Source: JAJRVM01 sp041752115
GTDB lineage: Bacteria; Planctomycetota; Planctomycetia; Pirellulales; Pirellulaceae
Direction: 5' to 3'
Length of the DNA: 64,000 nucleotides
NCBI GenBank assembly: GCA_041752115.1
Contig: JBGSHS010000375.1
Coordinates: 1 to 64,000, forward strand
In this document: positions 54,897 through 62,570 of the stretch, one piece after another
How positions within the stretch are numbered: position 1 is the stretch's first letter
Layout: each line of letters begins with the position of its first letter
Program-made: the position numbers and the translations under genes
Notes under the pieces: generated by a model
What the model saw: the letters and a program-made list of their open reading frames with translations, nothing else
Databases searched by the model: none
Told to the model about the DNA's origin: nothing

Positions 54897-56702
54897 CTAA
54901 CTCGCGCCGGCTCTGCCCCTCGTTCCATCGGTTGTCTTGCCGGGTTCACCCACGACCTGCCGCAGTGCCTCAGGCCCCGTCGGCGATTCCAGCTCCCAGC
55001 CAATCAGCACGGTGCGCGTGGCGAGTGTATCCACTACCTGGCGGACAAACGGTTCTTCCGCGTCGCGGCGTCGCGCCAGGAGCGGATTCGTAATCTCCAG
55101 CGGCAGTAGTGACTGGTTGATGACCCAGGCAAACGGTTCGATCCCGGCTCGTCGCAAATCTTCTTGCAGCCGCGACGCCTCGTGAACTGGAGTCTGCTCG
55201 GGGAGCGTCACGATCAGCACGCGCGTGAAGTCCGAATCCCGCAGCCGGGGGAGCAGTTGTGCGACGCTTTCCGTCAGCTCACTCGACTGGCGAGTCACCT
55301 CCCGATGGTAGGCGAGCGCCGCGTCCATCAGCAAGATTGTGTGCCCCGTGGGTGCCGTGTCGAGCACGACGATCCGATCGGTGCCTTCTGCAACGGTGCG
55401 CGCAAAGGCCCGAAACACGGCGATCTCGGCCGTGCATGGCGAACGCAGGTCCTCCAGGAGCACGGCCCTGCCATCCGCATCAAGCTGCGCCCCCGCAGTC
55501 TGCAGGACTTCGCTCGTATAGGTTTGCGTCTCGTGAGCCGGATCGATGCGGGAAACGGTCAGGGTCGGCAGAGAATAACTGCCGAGCGTGACGGCCAGGT
55601 GGTCCGCCGGGTCGGTGGTCGAAAGCAATACCTCGCAGCCGCGTTCGGCCAAAGCCACTGCTACCGCGGAGGCGACGGTCGTTTTGCCCACGCCCCCTTT
55701 GCCCATCGTGAGTATCACGCCTCGGCCCGCCGCCGCCAGAGCGTCCACCAGAGTGCTCAGAGTACCGGGCAGTGCTGAATGCTCGCCGGTCCGGACACCG
55801 ATTCCCTCATCGGTCGGCTGGCTTGCACCCAAGCGTCGCAGGGCGTCCACTCCCAACAGGCTGGAGCCTGCGAGCGAGACCGTGGTCCGCTGCAGTTCCC
55901 GTAGTGATTCGGGGATTTCGGTCATCGCCTGGCGTTCACGATTGGCCAAGGCACGTGCGACGGGGTCCACGTCGTGCTGATGAGCGAAGATGCCATTGAC
56001 GATCAAGTGTTGATTCAGCACGCCCAACTGTCGCAGCTCTCGGCTGGTTCGCGCCGCTTCCAGTAGAGCGGTTTTTTCGGGGCGGGTAACGAGCATCAAG
56101 GTGGTGCATCGCGCATCTTTGAGTGCATCGGCCGTCTGCCGATACAGACGCTGTTGCGATTGCAGTCCCGCCAGCGGTCCAAGGCATGACGTTCCCGTCG
56201 TATTGGCCTGCAGAAATCCGGACCAGGCCGACGGTAAGGTGAGCAGTCGGAGCGTGTGGCCTGTCGGCGCGGTGTCCAACACGAGGTGGTCGAACCTGCC
56301 GGCGACATCCGGATCGCTCAGCAGTCGCGAGAACTCGTCAAAGGCGGCGATCTCCAATGTGCATGAGCCGGAGAATTGTTCTTCCATGCTGCGAATCGCT
56401 GCTGCAGGCAACACTCCCCGAAACGGCCCCACCAGCCGCTCGCGATATTCGCGCGCTGCTGCTTCCGGATCCAGGTTCATCGCCGAGAGGTTCGGCACGC
56501 AGTGCACCGCAGCGGGCTGATCCTGAAGCTCTTCGCCCAGCACATCATCCAGGTTGGAGGCCGGGTCCGTTGACACGAGCAGCACGCGTTTGCCTCGATC
56601 GGCCAACTGCACCGCGCTGGCGCAGGCCAGCGTGGTCTTGCCCACGCCCCCTTTGCCGGTGAACAAGAGGACGCGCGTCGGATTCGCGAGAAATTGCCTC
56701 AT
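54897..56702 (-). CDS. arsA: Arsenite-stimulated ATPase ArsA, tandem-domain
   Basis: A 601-aa soluble ATPase with two homologous halves (A1 about 1-300, A2 about 320-600). Each has a deviant Walker A (LFTGKGGVGKTTLA and LTMGKGGVGKTTVA) and the signal-transducing LDTAPTGHTLRLL / LDTAPTGHTILLM. Conserved cysteines for As(III) are present (CTLEIA; CTAEIA). ATG at 56702 follows GGGAGA. ArsA normally energises the ArsB pump, or works with ACR3; no arsB or acr3 is in the window. Confidence 0.95.
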   Translation of the reverse strand: MRQFLANPTRVLLFTGKGGVGKTTLACASAVQLADRGKRVLLVSTDPASNLDDVLGEELQDQPAAVHCVPNLSAMNLDPEAAAREYRERLVGPFRGVLPAAAIRSMEEQFSGSCTLEIAAFDEFSRLLSDPDVAGRFDHLVLDTAPTGHTLRLLTLPSAWSGFLQANTTGTSCLGPLAGLQSQQRLYRQTADALKDARCTTLMLVTRPEKTALLEAARTSRELRQLGVLNQHLIVNGIFAHQHDVDPVARALANRERQAMTEIPESLRELQRTTVSLAGSSLLGVDALRRLGASQPTDEGIGVRTGEHSALPGTLSTLVDALAAAGRGVILTMGKGGVGKTTVASAVAVALAERGCEVLLSTTDPADHLAVTLGSYSLPTLTVSRIDPAHETQTYTSEVLQTAGAQLDADGRAVLLEDLRSPCTAEIAVFRAFARTVAEGTDRIVVLDTAPTGHTILLMDAALAYHREVTRQSSELTESVAQLLPRLRDSDFTRVLIVTLPEQTPVHEASRLQEDLRRAGIEPFAWVINQSLLPLEITNPLLARRRDAEEPFVRQVVDTLATRTVLIGWELESPTGPEALRQVVGEPGKTTDGTRGRAGAS

Positions 56703-56716
56703 CGGATCTCCCTTGC

Positions 56717-58009
56717 TCAGCAGCAATCGCTGCCTCCGCAGCAACTGCCCGCCTGGGGAGTCGCCACCGGCAGCAACGTCCTGGTCAGGTCCGTGCCGGT
56801 CCAGTGCGCCAGCTGCTCGCGGGACGGGTACTGGCCGCGACTGACTTCCTCGCCGTCAACGAACACCAACGGCAGACACTCGACTCCTGCCATGGCGAGC
56901 AGTTGTTGGATCGTGGAATTCTGAGCGAACTGAGCAGGCTGCTGCGCCAGATTGAAGCGTTGCACCGTATGTCCCTGCTTGCCCAGCCACTCCAAATCGG
57001 CGGCAAAGCGAGGCAGCACGGGGTCAATCTGAGGGCCGCAGACACCGGTGGAACAGCACATCGGCTTGTCGTAAACCTGCACGTGGTGTCGCAAGTCTCT
57101 GGCGAAACGCGTGGTCGAACTGGCTGCACTCTTGACCGCAAAGACGCGGACGCTGGCCGCATACGCGTTGGCGTCGAACTGCTCGAGCAGATGCCGCATC
57201 TGTTCGTGCAAAGGCTCACGTGCCGGCTCCGAAACAGCGCAACAGGATACTGCAGTCTCGGTAGAGGCAGTCTGTTCAGCGCCACCGCAGCAGGCTGAGC
57301 CGGTCAGCCCCGCTGTGGCATAAGCGTTCAAATCGGAACCACTATCGCTGATCATGACCGCTTCGAACCCGGCACGTTCCAGACGCACACGGTAGTCCTC
57401 GATCTCCATCGCACCGGCAATACACCCGACGTAGGCCGCGATACTCTCTTTCACTTCGGGCGGGAGCGGCTTGCGCAGCGCGATGTCGCTGATACTCAGC
57501 CGGCCGCCAGGTCGAAGCACACGCAGCATCTCCCGAAACGCCCGGTCTTTGTCCGGCACCAAGTTGATCACGCAGTTGCTGATGATGCAATCCACGCTCG
57601 CGTCGGCCAGCGGAAGAGAATCGATCGTTGCCTGATGAAATTCCACATTCCTCGCAGCCGCTTTCTCTGCGGCGAGCCGGGCACGCGAGAGCATCTCGGC
57701 CGTCATGTCGATCCCGATGGCCGTGCCCGTCGGCCCCACTTGGCTCGCTGCCAGCAGCACGTCCAGCCCACCTCCACAGCCCACATCCAACACCACTTCG
57801 CCCTTCTTGAGTGAAGCAGTCGCCACCGGATTGCCACAGGAGAGTCCCATGTTGGACTCGGCGGGCAGAGCGGCCAGGTCTTCTGGTGAGTATCCAAAAG
57901 CGGCAGCCACTTGCCGTACTGCCTCGGAATCGTTCGAAAGGCCGCTCCGCGCCACAGCAGCATATTGGTCGTGAACGGTCCGCAGGACGTCGTCGTTTGT
58001 CTCTCTCAT
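56717..58009 (-). CDS. ArsM-ArsD fusion: arsenite methyltransferase plus arsenic metallochaperone
   Basis: A 430-aa protein with two domains. Residues about 1-260 are ArsM: SAM-binding VVLDVGCGGGLDVLLAA, the Cys in SNCVINLVPDK, and NMGLSCGNP. Residues about 310-430 are ArsD: VYDKPMCCSTGVCGPQIDP with the CC...C As(III) site, and a C-terminal SCCGGSDCC. A CCGGAEQ-type Cys-containing linker joins them. AGAGGTG precedes ATG 58009; the frame is open 101 codons upstream only as an overlap with arsR. The chaperone part would hand As(III) to ArsA, encoded directly downstream, or to the methyltransferase. Confidence 0.92.
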   Translation of the reverse strand: MRETNDDVLRTVHDQYAAVARSGLSNDSEAVRQVAAAFGYSPEDLAALPAESNMGLSCGNPVATASLKKGEVVLDVGCGGGLDVLLAASQVGPTGTAIGIDMTAEMLSRARLAAEKAAARNVEFHQATIDSLPLADASVDCIISNCVINLVPDKDRAFREMLRVLRPGGRLSISDIALRKPLPPEVKESIAAYVGCIAGAMEIEDYRVRLERAGFEAVMISDSGSDLNAYATAGLTGSACCGGAEQTASTETAVSCCAVSEPAREPLHEQMRHLLEQFDANAYAASVRVFAVKSAASSTTRFARDLRHHVQVYDKPMCCSTGVCGPQIDPVLPRFAADLEWLGKQGHTVQRFNLAQQPAQFAQNSTIQQLLAMAGVECLPLVFVDGEEVSRGQYPSREQLAHWTGTDLTRTLLPVATPQAGSCCGGSDCC

Positions 58010-58022
58010 GACACACCTCTCA

Positions 58023-58053
58023 ATCGTATATCGTCGAATTACGATAGTTTCAA
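58023..58053 (-). promoter_or_regulatory. arsM-arsD promoter with ArsR operator
   Basis: Read on the minus strand: -35 TTGAAA (58053-58048), 17-bp spacer, -10 TATACG (58030-58025). The 23-bp dyad ATCGTA-N11-TACGAT (58023-58045) spans spacer and -10. It has the same form as the site at 58419-58441. Confidence 0.75.
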
Positions 58054-58074
58054 GCAAAAAAAGATCGGCCGAGA

Positions 58075-58407
58075 TTAGAGCGACGCGATCAGTCGCTTGA
58101 GTTCCTGCAGACGGGGCGGGTTGATGCAGTAACAGACTTTCGGCCCATCGACATCTCCCTGGATCAGGCCCGACTGCTTCAGGATCTTCAAGTGTTGAGA
58201 CACGGTCGACTGGGCCAGCGGCAACGAATCGACGATCTCCCCGCAGACGCAGGCCTTCCGGTTCAGCAGCAACCGGACAATCCGCACCCGTGCCGGATGC
58301 GCCATGGCCCAAGCCAGTTCGGCCAGCGTTTCGGCGGTCTCGTCCGGTGGCAGTTTCACCGGCGATACATCACAGCACATCTCAGGAAGCTTGCGTTTTG
58401 CCGCCAT
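58075..58407 (-). CDS. arsR: ArsR family arsenic-responsive repressor
   Basis: A 110-aa winged-helix protein: MAHPARVRIVRLLLNRKACV with CVCGEIVDSLPLAQSTVSQH as the metal site and recognition helix. An additional N-terminal CC pair (PEMCCDVSP) fits the type of ArsR whose As(III) site uses N-terminal cysteines. ATG at 58407 follows GGAGGG. It probably represses its own promoter and the arsM-arsD-arsA-arsC-arsC unit. Confidence 0.92.
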   Translation of the reverse strand: MAAKRKLPEMCCDVSPVKLPPDETAETLAELAWAMAHPARVRIVRLLLNRKACVCGEIVDSLPLAQSTVSQHLKILKQSGLIQGDVDGPKVCYCINPPRLQELKRLIASL

Positions 58408-58418
58408 GCGGCCCTCCA

Positions 58419-58465
58419 ATCGTTAATCTACGATAAACGATATCGGACGATCGCCCGTTTGTCAA
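58419..58465 (-). promoter_or_regulatory. arsR promoter with ArsR operator
   Basis: Read on the minus strand: -35 TTGACA (58465-58460), 17-bp spacer, -10 TATCGT (58442-58437). The dyad ATCGTT-N11-AACGAT (58419-58441) overlaps the -10 and transcription start. Same arm sequence and spacing as the arsM-arsD operator. Confidence 0.8.
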
Positions 58466-58708
58466 TGACAAGAAAAGTCACCGCCCGCGGATTAGGAGCA
58501 GGTCGGTCCCACTATCGTTCGGCCCGAGATGTGCTAGACGGAATTTCTTCAGGCTGGCCTTGCGAGCGATCGGCAGACGCGTCATCTTCTGTGCATGCCG
58601 AACAAGCGCACCAAGCAATCGAAGATCGAGTAGGCGGATATCACCGGGCTCGGGTAGCAGATCGTCACCCCAGTGTTTGAGCACGCTGGCCAGCCGCCCG
58701 CTCACGCT

Positions 58709-58835
58709 TCTCCGACCCCCACGAGCTTCGCTCGTGCGGTGAAGCAGATGGAGAGCTACCGCGCCGCTCTTCCTCACCCCTCTCCGACCCCCACGAGCTT
58801 CGCTCGTGCGGTGAAGCAGATGGAGAGCTACCGCG
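58709..58835. repeat. Two direct 55-bp repeats with internal hairpin
   Basis: Identical 55-bp units at 58709-58763 and 58781-58835, 72 bp apart. Each contains the perfect stem CACGAGC-TTC-GCTCGTG. On the minus strand they read SPSASPHERSSWGSE, a peptide pattern I recall from spurious planctomycete ORFs, so this is probably a genome-wide dispersed element. Confidence 0.8.
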
Positions 58836-58948
58836 TTGCCCTCTAATCAGCCGGTGCACGGAATCTCTGCCGTTTTTTCTGTAACGAGTCTTAATGTCGC
58901 GCGATTTTATCGATACAGACAAGCGCGCCAGCTGGGCACATTCGTATT

Positions 58949-59002
58949 CGTACTCAGTGCAACGGTACTCGTACTCCTACGAGTACCGCGATGCTGAGTA
59001 CG
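58949..59002. repeat. 54-bp long hairpin/cruciform element
   Basis: Outer arms CGTACTCAG (58949-58957) / CTGAGTACG (58994-59002), a symmetric 5-nt bubble, inner arms CGGTACTCGTA (58963-58973) / TACGAGTACCG (58978-58988) and a 4-nt loop CTCC. Twenty of 25 possible pairs are formed. The remainder of 58466-59287 contains no supportable gene. Confidence 0.85.
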
Positions 59003-59287
59003 ATTGCGATTGCCACACCGAAACCTGACGAACAACGCAGTGCACGCCCAGTCCTCCCTCGAGAACAGTCCGCCTCGGGTCGTCAGGCCCACGGAGCTGT
59101 TTATGGTCGATCAACGAAAGCCATGGTCGATCAACGAAAGGCCGCGCAGAAGCTGAACGCAAACCGGATGATGGACTCTGGCCTAGAACCATTTAACCGG
59201 TCGGCGCCAGATACGTTTCGCTTCCATCGTTTCCGGATCAGGTTTTCGGCTTACCACGTCCTGCGGTGTCGCATCAAGCATTGAGCG

Positions 59288-60472
59288 TCACTCGTGTTCG
59301 CCGCTACTGGGTGGGTGGTTCAGCATCTGCCATACCGACGCGAACCAGAGGGTGGCGGCACGTCGTTGGCCGATAGCTGAGAAGTGCCGCCGTGTGGTGG
59401 GACCACCGCGATTCTCGCCGCCCAAGATGTCGGTGTCGGGACCAGGCAGAAAGCCGGGCCGCAGCCAGAGCTGTTCAATTGCTATGCGGATTCGCGACTC
59501 CTGCTCCGCGTCGTGGTAGACGGTCGGGTGCAACGTCGATTTGGCCAGCAGCCAGGGCGGTTCGAAGCCCCAGGCTTTCACCGCTGCATCGCGAATTGCC
59601 ACGAGGTTGCGAACATAGTCTTCCGTCGACGTCTGAGCGATCACGTCCGATTCGCCCTGCTGCCAGAGGACCGCGCGAAACGGTGGCAGCGTTTGCCCTG
59701 CCATGACCAGCCGTTCATGCAGCACGCCGCCAGGCAGCCATTGGCCGCTTGCGGTGGCACCGACTCCCACATTGACCAGGCCTACAGGGACGCGCAGCAA
59801 CGGCACCAGCTGATCACCAAACGTCGGCCACACAGAGCCTCCATCACTGCCGTCAGATACAGGCTGAGGATCATGTGCGATCCGCCAGGTATGGCTGGAC
59901 ATATCGTATGCCACGACGCGCCCCGCCGGGTCCGTCACGTTCTCACGCTGGTCGTTGCAGTTGGTCGCGTACGATTGACCTGCCACCAGGAACACTTCGC
60001 CAACTCCTACCGGTTCCACCTGTCCCTGGGCCGCCACGCGCTCGCCCACGAGAAAGCGGAGTTCCAGTCGATACCAACCACCAGCTGCTACGCGCAGGCG
60101 TGTAACGAACTCTTCCGCCTGGACCTGAAACGCGACTGGCGACCGATCAACCTCACGGCCCGCCCCACCAACCAATAGTCGTGTGCGAAATTCCAGTCGC
60201 GCGTCCGGCGAGGCTGGCAATGGACCGCATACCGTCACGTCCGCATGACCCATTCCCGCTCCATTGGTGGCGTTTTCATGGCTCTCCCGCGGATCGAAGC
60301 CCATACGCTGCACAACTTGATAAGGTAGAGGGCTGCACAGGTTGAACGCCGCCGTCTCCTCACCTCCCGGTAGTCGCTCGGACCCATGGCAGCAGATGAG
60401 CACGGCCAACATGCCAGTCAGAGCGTGTATTTCAGACCGCATCGTGGACGTCTCCGTTGTAGTGCATCGCAT
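59288..60472 (-). CDS. SGNH/SASA-type sialate or acetyl-xylan O-acetylesterase (DUF303)
   Basis: A 394-aa exported hydrolase. The nucleophile block is VAGQSYATN, followed by VWPTFGDQLV, NVGVGATASGQWL and LWQQGESD, which match the DUF303/CE6 family of carbohydrate acetylesterases. The start ATG at 60472 is chosen over 60442 because GAAAGGTGA lies upstream and the same leader precedes the esterase at 63437. The signal region (LTGMLAVLICC) supports export. The acetylated substrate is unknown. Confidence 0.8.
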   Translation of the reverse strand: MRCTTTETSTMRSEIHALTGMLAVLICCHGSERLPGGEETAAFNLCSPLPYQVVQRMGFDPRESHENATNGAGMGHADVTVCGPLPASPDARLEFRTRLLVGGAGREVDRSPVAFQVQAEEFVTRLRVAAGGWYRLELRFLVGERVAAQGQVEPVGVGEVFLVAGQSYATNCNDQRENVTDPAGRVVAYDMSSHTWRIAHDPQPVSDGSDGGSVWPTFGDQLVPLLRVPVGLVNVGVGATASGQWLPGGVLHERLVMAGQTLPPFRAVLWQQGESDVIAQTSTEDYVRNLVAIRDAAVKAWGFEPPWLLAKSTLHPTVYHDAEQESRIRIAIEQLWLRPGFLPGPDTDILGGENRGGPTTRRHFSAIGQRRAATLWFASVWQMLNHPPSSGEHE

Positions 60473-60520
60473 GGCGTCACCTTTCAGGAATTCCGGGCGT
60501 GCATCCTGTGCAAGCGTTGA

Positions 60521-60609
60521 TCAGTCCAATTCCCTCACTTAGATGTCCTTGAAACGGATCAATAACACGTCGCCAGGGTGGATCTGAAGTCCGATGTGGC
60601 CCTTCTGCG
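60521..60609 (-). pseudogene. DUF1080 C-terminal remnant with in-frame TAA
   Basis: The minus strand reads KGHIGLQIHPGDVLLIRFKD, then I-stop-VRELD-stop. The intact copy at 63486 reads DELLIRFKDIEVRELD, so a Glu codon has become TAA (60539-60541). Upstream parts of the gene are absent. It is a decayed paralogue whose 3' end and downstream leader are both conserved. Confidence 0.85.
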
Positions 60610-61013
60610 CCGGACAGAATGTCGGCATCATCTTTCAGGCCGTCCAATTTCGTTCAGCAGTTTGTTGAGCAGAACCTCTTCGCATGGACTTTCCATCTGC
60701 GTTCGGTCCCTGTCTGAGTTCCTTGTTGGGCTTGATTTCAGTCGCCATTGTACGTCCTGCCTCGGTTGTTTGCAGGATCAAGGTTGATTTTTCGTGTCCT
60801 ACACGCCGTCACACAACACCGCCGATGAAGAAGGGCATGAACTGTTCCGCAGCCAAGTTGAAGAGTCAGACAACATTCGGGAAGACGCCCGTAACCTGAT
60901 ACTGTTCGAGCAAGTCAGGGATTTGCTGCTGGGTGATGAGGCGGGACCGTGACGCCAGAATGCCAGTTCTGCCAATGTGATAACGGAACGAGGTGACAAC
61001 GGAGGTCACAGAC
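60610..61013. other. Intergenic region
   Basis: About 400 bases without a recognised gene. A 37-codon minus-strand ORF (MATEIKPNKE...) with a weak SD exists, but shows no family resemblance. Confidence 0.35.
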
Positions 61014-61301
61014 GTGGGAGTTCGTGCTCGATCCTTCGTGGTCTGGCTGGTCCTGATCTGCGCCGAGATATTGCACGGGATCGCCCGTAAGATCTTCCTG
61101 GTGCCCCACGTTGGCGAATTCAGGTCGAACCAGCTTGGCGTGCTCACCGCCTCGATCATCATCCTAGTGAACGCTCTGATGTTCGTCCGATGGATCGGCC
61201 CATCTCGGACCAGCAACCTGTTGGCGGTCGGCGGGCTCTGGCTGGGGCTGACGCCTGGTTTTGAGATTCTGTTCGGACGCTTTGTGATGGGCGCATCGTA
61301 A
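61014..61301 (+). CDS. Small polytopic membrane protein, probably truncated by in-frame TAA
   Basis: A 95-aa protein with three likely helices (VVWLVLICAEILHG; LGVLTASIIILVNALMFV; LLAVGGLWLGLTPGFEILF). GTG at 61014 follows GGAGGT by 7 nt. It stops at TAA 61299-61301 after FVMGAS, but the same frame continues with ERLAADYNGFEGRLLPLGML and ILLLSPRIAG, a typical last helix for such a protein, up to the TspO start. The stop therefore looks like a recent nonsense change. Family not named. Confidence 0.55.
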   Translation: MGVRARSFVVWLVLICAEILHGIARKIFLVPHVGEFRSNQLGVLTASIIILVNALMFVRWIGPSRTSNLLAVGGLWLGLTPGFEILFGRFVMGAS

Positions 61302-61412
61302 GAGCGACTCGCCGCCGACTACAATGGGTTCGAAGGGAGACTGCTGCCGTTGGGAATGCTGATCCTCCTGCTGTCGCCGCGGATTGCCGGGAAAAATACG
61401 GGGAACGACGAA

Positions 61413-61814
61413 ATGACCTGGATGGAATGGTACAACAGCCTGTGGAAGCCGAGTTGGACCCCAGCACCGGCGACCATCGGCCTGATCTGGCAGATCCTCT
61501 ACCCGATCATCATCGTGACTTTCGGCTTCGCGTTCGTGCAGGCGTTTCGTCGAAAGGTGCCGTGGCTGGTGGCCTTGCCGTTTGCCATCAACCTCGTGGC
61601 GAATCTGATTTTCACCCCCATCCAATTCGGATGGAGGAACTTGCCGTTGGCAGCAGTGGACATCCTGGTCGTCTGGGCGACAATCATATGGATGATGGTG
61701 GCGGTCTGGAAGCACTACCGATGGGTCGCTGTGGCGCAGGTGCCCTATTTCGTGTGGGTCTCGATTGCGACCGTGCTTCAGTTGTCGATCACTTGGATGA
61801 ACTGGGGGAAATAG
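61413..61814 (+). CDS. TspO/MBR family membrane protein
   Basis: A 133-aa five-helix membrane protein. It has WKPSWTPAPATIGLIWQILY and LVALPFAINLVANLIFTPIQF, and WMMVAVWKHYRWVAVAQVPYFVWVSIATVLQ, matching TspO. It is shorter than the usual 155-160 aa. TspO binds porphyrins and is linked to tetrapyrrole and stress responses. ATG at 61413 has a weak GGGGAA. It ends 2 nt before the CIA30 protein start and lies in the same frame as the upstream interrupted gene. Confidence 0.85.
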   Translation: MTWMEWYNSLWKPSWTPAPATIGLIWQILYPIIIVTFGFAFVQAFRRKVPWLVALPFAINLVANLIFTPIQFGWRNLPLAAVDILVVWATIIWMMVAVWKHYRWVAVAQVPYFVWVSIATVLQLSITWMNWGK

Positions 61815-61816
61815 AC

Positions 61817-62410
61817 ATGAAGACGATGTTGTGCAGTACGTTGGTCTGGCCGCTGCTGTTCCTGGGGACGTTGGCCATGACGGAAGACTCACAGAAAGTC
61901 CTGTTCGACTTCACGGGGTCGGACGCTGCCAAACAATGGCAAACAGTTAACGACGGCGTGATGGGCGGCGTGTCCGAAGGCAAATTCAAGATCACCGAGG
62001 CCAAGACCCTGGAGTTCTTCGGTAAACTGTCCCTGGAGAACAACGGGGGCTTCGCTTCCGTGCGGACCAAGGCCAAGAAGCTCGGCCTGGAAACAGGAGA
62101 CTCACTTGTCGTCAAGATGCGAGGAGATGGCCGAGAATACACACTGAACCTGTACGTTCCCAGGCAGCTTGTCGCATTTTCTTATCGGGCCACAGTACAG
62201 ACCAAGAAAGACGAGTGGATCGAGGTTAAGCTACCGCTGGACAAGTTCGAGGCGACCTCATTCGGAAGACCGGTGCGGGATGCCGGGCCGGTGGACCCAA
62301 AGGAAGTGAACGCTCTCGGATTCCTGCTCGGTGACAAGAAGGCCGGGCCGTTCAAGCTGGAAGTCGAATGGATCAAGGTGGAGCGAACGGACAACGGACC
62401 TGGGAACTGA
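61817..62410 (+). CDS. Exported CIA30-like (NDUFAF1-type) protein
   Basis: A 197-aa protein with a signal peptide (STLVWPLLFLGTLAMT) and the CIA30 core: WQTVNDGVMGGVSEGKFKIT, GGFASVRTK, LVVKMRGDGREYTLNLYVPR and the final LEVEWIKVER. Eukaryotic CIA30 assists complex I assembly; bacterial exported versions are beta-sandwich, probably carbohydrate-binding-like proteins. It directly follows tspO. Confidence 0.82.
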   Translation: MKTMLCSTLVWPLLFLGTLAMTEDSQKVLFDFTGSDAAKQWQTVNDGVMGGVSEGKFKITEAKTLEFFGKLSLENNGGFASVRTKAKKLGLETGDSLVVKMRGDGREYTLNLYVPRQLVAFSYRATVQTKKDEWIEVKLPLDKFEATSFGRPVRDAGPVDPKEVNALGFLLGDKKAGPFKLEVEWIKVERTDNGPGN

Positions 62411-62414
62411 CTGT

Positions 62415-62541
62415 GCTCGACCCCTAGCTGGGCGAGCCGCTCCAAGTCTTCTTCAGCCTCAAGCATTTCCTTGGTGGCAGCGATGAGTTCCAGCCGATCC
62501 AGCCGGATCGTAAGGCGAGGCACGACCTTCTCCATGAACAC
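62415..62541 (-). pseudogene. GNAT acetyltransferase N-terminal remnant
   Basis: The frame reads VVPRLTIRLDRLELIAATKE and MLEAEEDLERLAQLGVE, the first strand and helix of a RimJ/RimL-type GNAT protein. It then runs into the end of the convergent CIA30 gene with no further homology. The acetyl-CoA-binding part is missing. Confidence 0.6.
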
Positions 62542-62570
62542 CAGCCAGTTCTTCCATCGGTCTGGGTCTT

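Noticed and set aside
58010..58312. N-terminal extension of the ArsM-ArsD frame
   Set aside because: Overlaps the arsR coding region in another frame; the ArsM homology and SD start at 58009.
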